Assembly (NCBI RefSeq): GCF_044326205.1
Contig: NZ_JBIRCY010000039.1
Coordinates: 1-64,000, forward strand
Length of the DNA stretch: 64,000 nt
Direction of reading: 5' to 3'
DNA from: Kumtagia sp044326205
Lineage (GTDB): Bacteria > Pseudomonadota > Alphaproteobacteria > Rhizobiales > Rhizobiaceae
Every line of letters starts with the position of its first letter. Position 1 is the stretch's first letter. Below, piece by piece: positions 61,186 to 64,000 of the stretch. The notes beneath the pieces were generated by a model, which ran no database searches, was not told the origin of the DNA, and saw only the letters and a list, made by a program, of their open reading frames with translations. A program made the position numbers and the translations under genes.

Positions 61186-62973
61186 ATGCTTCCCACAAAC
61201 GGCGACACGCAAGATGGGCGGTATTCGATGGCCCCGCTGATCGATCCTCGGCTCGGCGACATCGAAGCGGATGCCTCCAGTACCAAGCGTCGTTCGTTCG
61301 TTTCCCTCGCCGGCAGCCTGCTGGCGGAAGTGAGCCTGCCGAAGCTGGTGGCGGCGTGGGCGGTTCTGCTGGCGATGCCTGCCTTGCTGCTGGGTCTGAC
61401 GCCGCTTGTTGCCACTGCCTGGCTCGCCGCTTTCTCACATCGCCTCTCCGGTTCCTATGGCGGCCTTTGGCCGTTCATTGTGGTTCTGGCGGTTGCCGGC
61501 CTCGGCCTGTTCGGCGGCCGCTCGCTGCGCCGCACCGCCGAGATGGGCTTCTGGTCGCTGAACTCGGTTGCCGTGCAACCCGCCTATGCCCTGTTTCGCG
61601 AGGGCGTGCGGCACCTGTTGGAGTCAACATTCCAAAGCCGGCTTGATGCGACGGGCAGAGCGCGGCTGCGGGCGGCCAGCGCCGTTGGGGCCGGGGCAAT
61701 TCTGGCCACTCTCGCACTCGTGGTGATCTGGCTCATCTGGCCCTCGTCTCGATGGAACGGCAAGGTTGCAGACCTCATGGCGCCGCTTGGTCTCGTCGTT
61801 CCGATGCTGGCGAACGCAATGGTCATCCTGTGCGGCTATTGCGCCGGGGCGGCGCTGGTCTGGGGCATCGCGGACGCCAGAATGGATCAGCCCCAGGACT
61901 TCTCCGGGTTCGGCAAATCCACGCCAATGATGCGAAAATGGCGCGTCGCGCACCTGTCCGATATCCATACCGTCGGAGAGCGTTATGGCTTCCGCATCGA
62001 GAGCGGCCGCTCCGGCCCGCGCGGCAATGAGCGGCTGGGCGCGATTCTGACAAAGCTAGCCGCGATCCATGCCGAACTGCCGCTCGACCATATCCTGATC
62101 ACCGGCGACATCACCGACGCCGGACGTTCGGCGGAGTGGGCGGAGTTTCTTTCGGCGCTGTCGGCCTACCCGGCGCTGGCTGAACGGACACTCCTCCTGC
62201 CGGGCAACCACGACATCAACGTCGTGGATCGCGCAAACCCGGCGAGGCTCGAGCTGCCGATCAGTCCGGGTCGCCGCCTGCGCGAGATGCGAGCCCTCTC
62301 CGGCATCGCGGCCGTACAGGCGGCCAGGGTTCGGATTGTCGATGAGGAGAGTTCGCGTCTGGGCGAGACCCTCGACCATTTCCTCTCCCGCCATCGCGAA
62401 AGTATCGCAAGCTTCGCCGACACTGGCGGCATGTTGGTGGCGAGAAAGCTCTCCGAGGTCTGGACGAAGGCGTTCCCGATGATCCTGCCGCCGGACGAGG
62501 CGGATGGCCTCGGCGTCATCCTGCTGAACTCAACGGCGCAAACGCATTTTTCCTTCACCAACGCCCTGGGCCTGATCCCGTCGGAGCAATGGAAAAGTCT
62601 CAAGCTTGCGGTGCGGCAGTTTCCCGATGCGAACTGGATCCTGGCGCTGCATCACCATCTTGTCGAATATCCGGGGCTTGCCAACGCATTCTCGGAGAGG
62701 ATCGGAACCGCGCTGATCAACGGGTCGTGGTTCGTCAGGCAGTTGGCGGGGTTGGGTTCCCGTATCGTCGTGATGCACGGTCACAGGCACATAGACTGGA
62801 TAGGACATTGCGGCGCGCTGCGGATCATTTCGGCGCCCTCGCCGGTAATGGAAAGCACCGGCGAGGATACAACCTGCTTTCACATCCACATGCTCGGCCT
62901 GGACGAGAACCGGGCGTTGACGCTGCTGCCGCCGGAGCGCGTCGGCGTTCCCGGCGCCTCGTTACGCGACTAA
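61186..62973 (+). CDS. Membrane-anchored metallophosphoesterase
   Basis: This 595-aa protein has about four N-terminal transmembrane helices (VAAWAVLLAMPALLLGLTPLVATAWLAAF, LWPFIVVLAVAGLGLFGG, and two near 180-235) and a calcineurin-like phosphoesterase domain from about residue 250: VAHLSDIHTVGERYG, LITGDITDAG, LLPGNHDINVV, ALHHHLVEYPG and VMHGHRHIDWIG. All five metal-binding motifs are present. The substrate is unknown. ATG 61186 is the first start after the repeat; 61228 is an alternative. Confidence 0.87.
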   Translation: MLPTNGDTQDGRYSMAPLIDPRLGDIEADASSTKRRSFVSLAGSLLAEVSLPKLVAAWAVLLAMPALLLGLTPLVATAWLAAFSHRLSGSYGGLWPFIVVLAVAGLGLFGGRSLRRTAEMGFWSLNSVAVQPAYALFREGVRHLLESTFQSRLDATGRARLRAASAVGAGAILATLALVVIWLIWPSSRWNGKVADLMAPLGLVVPMLANAMVILCGYCAGAALVWGIADARMDQPQDFSGFGKSTPMMRKWRVAHLSDIHTVGERYGFRIESGRSGPRGNERLGAILTKLAAIHAELPLDHILITGDITDAGRSAEWAEFLSALSAYPALAERTLLLPGNHDINVVDRANPARLELPISPGRRLREMRALSGIAAVQAARVRIVDEESSRLGETLDHFLSRHRESIASFADTGGMLVARKLSEVWTKAFPMILPPDEADGLGVILLNSTAQTHFSFTNALGLIPSEQWKSLKLAVRQFPDANWILALHHHLVEYPGLANAFSERIGTALINGSWFVRQLAGLGSRIVVMHGHRHIDWIGHCGALRIISAPSPVMESTGEDTTCFHIHMLGLDENRALTLLPPERVGVPGASLRD

Positions 62974-64000
62974 CGGGCCGTCGGTCGCGTTGTTCTCCGG
63001 CGCGCCCAACAGCCGGGCAAGCCATTGGGTCGAGGCAGATTGGGCGCAGAAGGTCAGTATGGCGATTGCGATCGGGACGCCGATGAAGGCGCCGAACAAG
63101 CCCCAGAGAAACATCCACAGGAAGACGGAAAACAGGACGAGAAAGGGCGACATCGCCAGCGCGTTTCCCGCCACGCGCGGCTCGACATAGCTGCCGATTG
63201 CAAACTGGATGAGATTGAGGCAGGCAAAGACGAACAGTGCGGAATACAGGGATTCGAACTGCGCCAGCGCGTAGAAGGTCGGCAGCAATGTTGCGATGAA
63301 CGGACCGACGAAGGGTATGAAATTCAAGGTGAAGGCGATGACGCCCCACTCCGTCGCAAGCTGCAGGCCGAGCGCCAGGGCAAACAGGTAGACCATGCCG
63401 CCCGTTGCGATGCTCATGATCGTCCTGATCATCAGATAGCGGCGCAACTTGGCCGCGGTTTGTTCGCCGCCCACGACCAGGATGCGCGCCGCTTCGCTGC
63501 TGACGATACCGGGAATTTTACGCGCCAGCGGGCCAACCTCGAGCAGGCCGAGCAGCACATAGATCAGCACCACGATCCAGAACGAGATCATCGTATTCAG
63601 CCGGGCCGAAACACCCTGCATCGCTCCCACGACCCAGCGCATGTTGAAATGCTCGGCCCACAGGCCGGCGACCGCGATCCCATGCGTCTCCAGCCAGGCG
63701 GTCGCCTGTTCGTAGAGCATCTGGAGCCGCGGCGTCTCCGCGATGAGCGACCGGCCGATCCGGCCGAAGCCCCAGGCCACGACGGAGGCGAACACGATGA
63801 AGACCAGCACGACCAGTGCCACGACAATGGCGAGCGCCAGAAGCTGGGGCAGCCGCGTTTGCAGCCACTTCTGCAGCGGCCAGACGACCGCGATGATGAA
63901 AAGCGCACAGGCAACGGGCGCTATGATCGCGTCCGCGAAATAGAGCGCAGCCAGCAGGAGAATTGCGCAGATGATGCCCAGCAGTACCGGAACCCAGCGG
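62962..64000 (-). CDS. AI-2E family (PerM/YhhQ-like) transporter, 5' partial
   Basis: The frame is open from the window end (RWVPVLLGIICAILLLAALYFADAIIAPVACALF) to TAA/TAG at 62962, at least 345 residues with several transmembrane helices. Family features include IGRSLIAETPRL, YVLLGLLEVGPLARKIPG, GLQLATEWGVIAFTLNFIPFVGPFIATLLPTFYALAQF and the C-terminal MSPFLVLFSVFLWMFLWGLFGAFIGVPIAIAI, as in AI-2E/PerM proteins. The true start is outside the window. Its stop lies inside the end of the convergent phosphoesterase gene (12-bp overlap). Confidence 0.88.
   Translation of the reverse strand, partial: RWVPVLLGIICAILLLAALYFADAIIAPVACALFIIAVVWPLQKWLQTRLPQLLALAIVVALVVLVFIVFASVVAWGFGRIGRSLIAETPRLQMLYEQATAWLETHGIAVAGLWAEHFNMRWVVGAMQGVSARLNTMISFWIVVLIYVLLGLLEVGPLARKIPGIVSSEAARILVVGGEQTAAKLRRYLMIRTIMSIATGGMVYLFALALGLQLATEWGVIAFTLNFIPFVGPFIATLLPTFYALAQFESLYSALFVFACLNLIQFAIGSYVEPRVAGNALAMSPFLVLFSVFLWMFLWGLFGAFIGVPIAIAILTFCAQSASTQWLARLLGAPENNATDGPLVA

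Noticed and set aside
62962..62973. Overlapping convergent stops as an unusual regulatory arrangement (also at 43213-43216)
   Set aside because: Short 3' overlaps of convergent genes are common in compact bacterial genomes and need no special explanation.

Overview
The window looks like a chromosomal segment of a high-GC alphaproteobacterium of the order Rhizobiales, most like Mesorhizobium, Aminobacter or another Phyllobacteriaceae member. The signs are a FnrN/FixK-type regulator beside a ccoNOQP-fixI-fixS set, an alphaproteobacterial ATPase zeta-subunit (DUF1476) gene, a split purS/purQ pair, and palindromic dispersed repeats of the kind common in Mesorhizobium. This assignment comes from reading protein families and gene order, not from a database search.

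Layout. (1) 1-1911: the end of a glycine-rich (DUF3300-like) protein, a DUF2950 exported protein, and an Fe-S FNR-type regulator. (2) 2035-9032: a perfect FixK/FNR box, then a tightly coupled cbb3 oxidase operon (ccoN, ccoO, ccoQ, ccoP, a 72-aa membrane protein, a DUF2189 membrane protein, the copper ATPase ccoI, and ccoS). ccoG and ccoH are absent from their usual place. (3) 9120-15571: a lipoprotein, a small FlbD-like protein, two tandem RTX calcium-binding proteins with a duplicated leader, and a J-domain-like protein. (4) 15644-21360: an accessory stretch with a TylF-type methyltransferase, the first member of a repeated Rhizobiales gene unit, Tas, and a His/Cys protein in AT-richer DNA. 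(5) 21361-24911: radC, map, DUF1993 and DUF1176 genes. (6) 24974-31516: a hydrolase whose 5' end carries a perfect 52-bp inverted repeat, then a molybdenum-hydroxylase maturation operon (moxR/coxD, coxE, two xdhC-type genes, mocA fusion) without the hydroxylase, preceded by a flavin reductase. (7) 31700-43992: a periplasmic binding protein coupled to a P1 peptidase, DUF2259, purB, two RBBP9/YdeN hydrolases, a VOC protein, an FAD oxidoreductase, a divergent AraC/NepI-like pair, and an HpaI-type aldolase. (8) 44105-48621: the ATPase zeta subunit, then purC and purS, three inserted small genes, purQ, yidD and a membrane LytTR regulator. (9) 48730-56822: a third RTX protein lying between two direct copies of an approximately 130-bp inverted-repeat element, a LysR regulator, small exported proteins, and a membrane alpha/beta-hydrolase. 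(10) 56848-64000: two divergent AraC regulators, a DUF1269 protein, the second copy of the repeated gene unit (with an internal GGGGACAG-type palindrome), a membrane metallophosphoesterase, and a partial AI-2E-family transporter.

How the genes fit together. FnrN probably switches on the high-affinity oxidase under low oxygen through the box at 2035-2050. The pur genes belong to IMP synthesis. The Cox/Xdh genes look like assembly factors for a molybdenum hydroxylase encoded elsewhere. The three RTX proteins share one C-terminal domain of about 100 residues and are probably type I secretion substrates, but no type I transporter is in the window. The most unusual signals are mobile or repeated DNA touching genes: the duplicated RTX leader, the two inverted-repeat elements bracketing the third RTX gene, the palindrome inside a signal-peptide region, and the two-copy gene unit at 17.7 and 60.0 kb.
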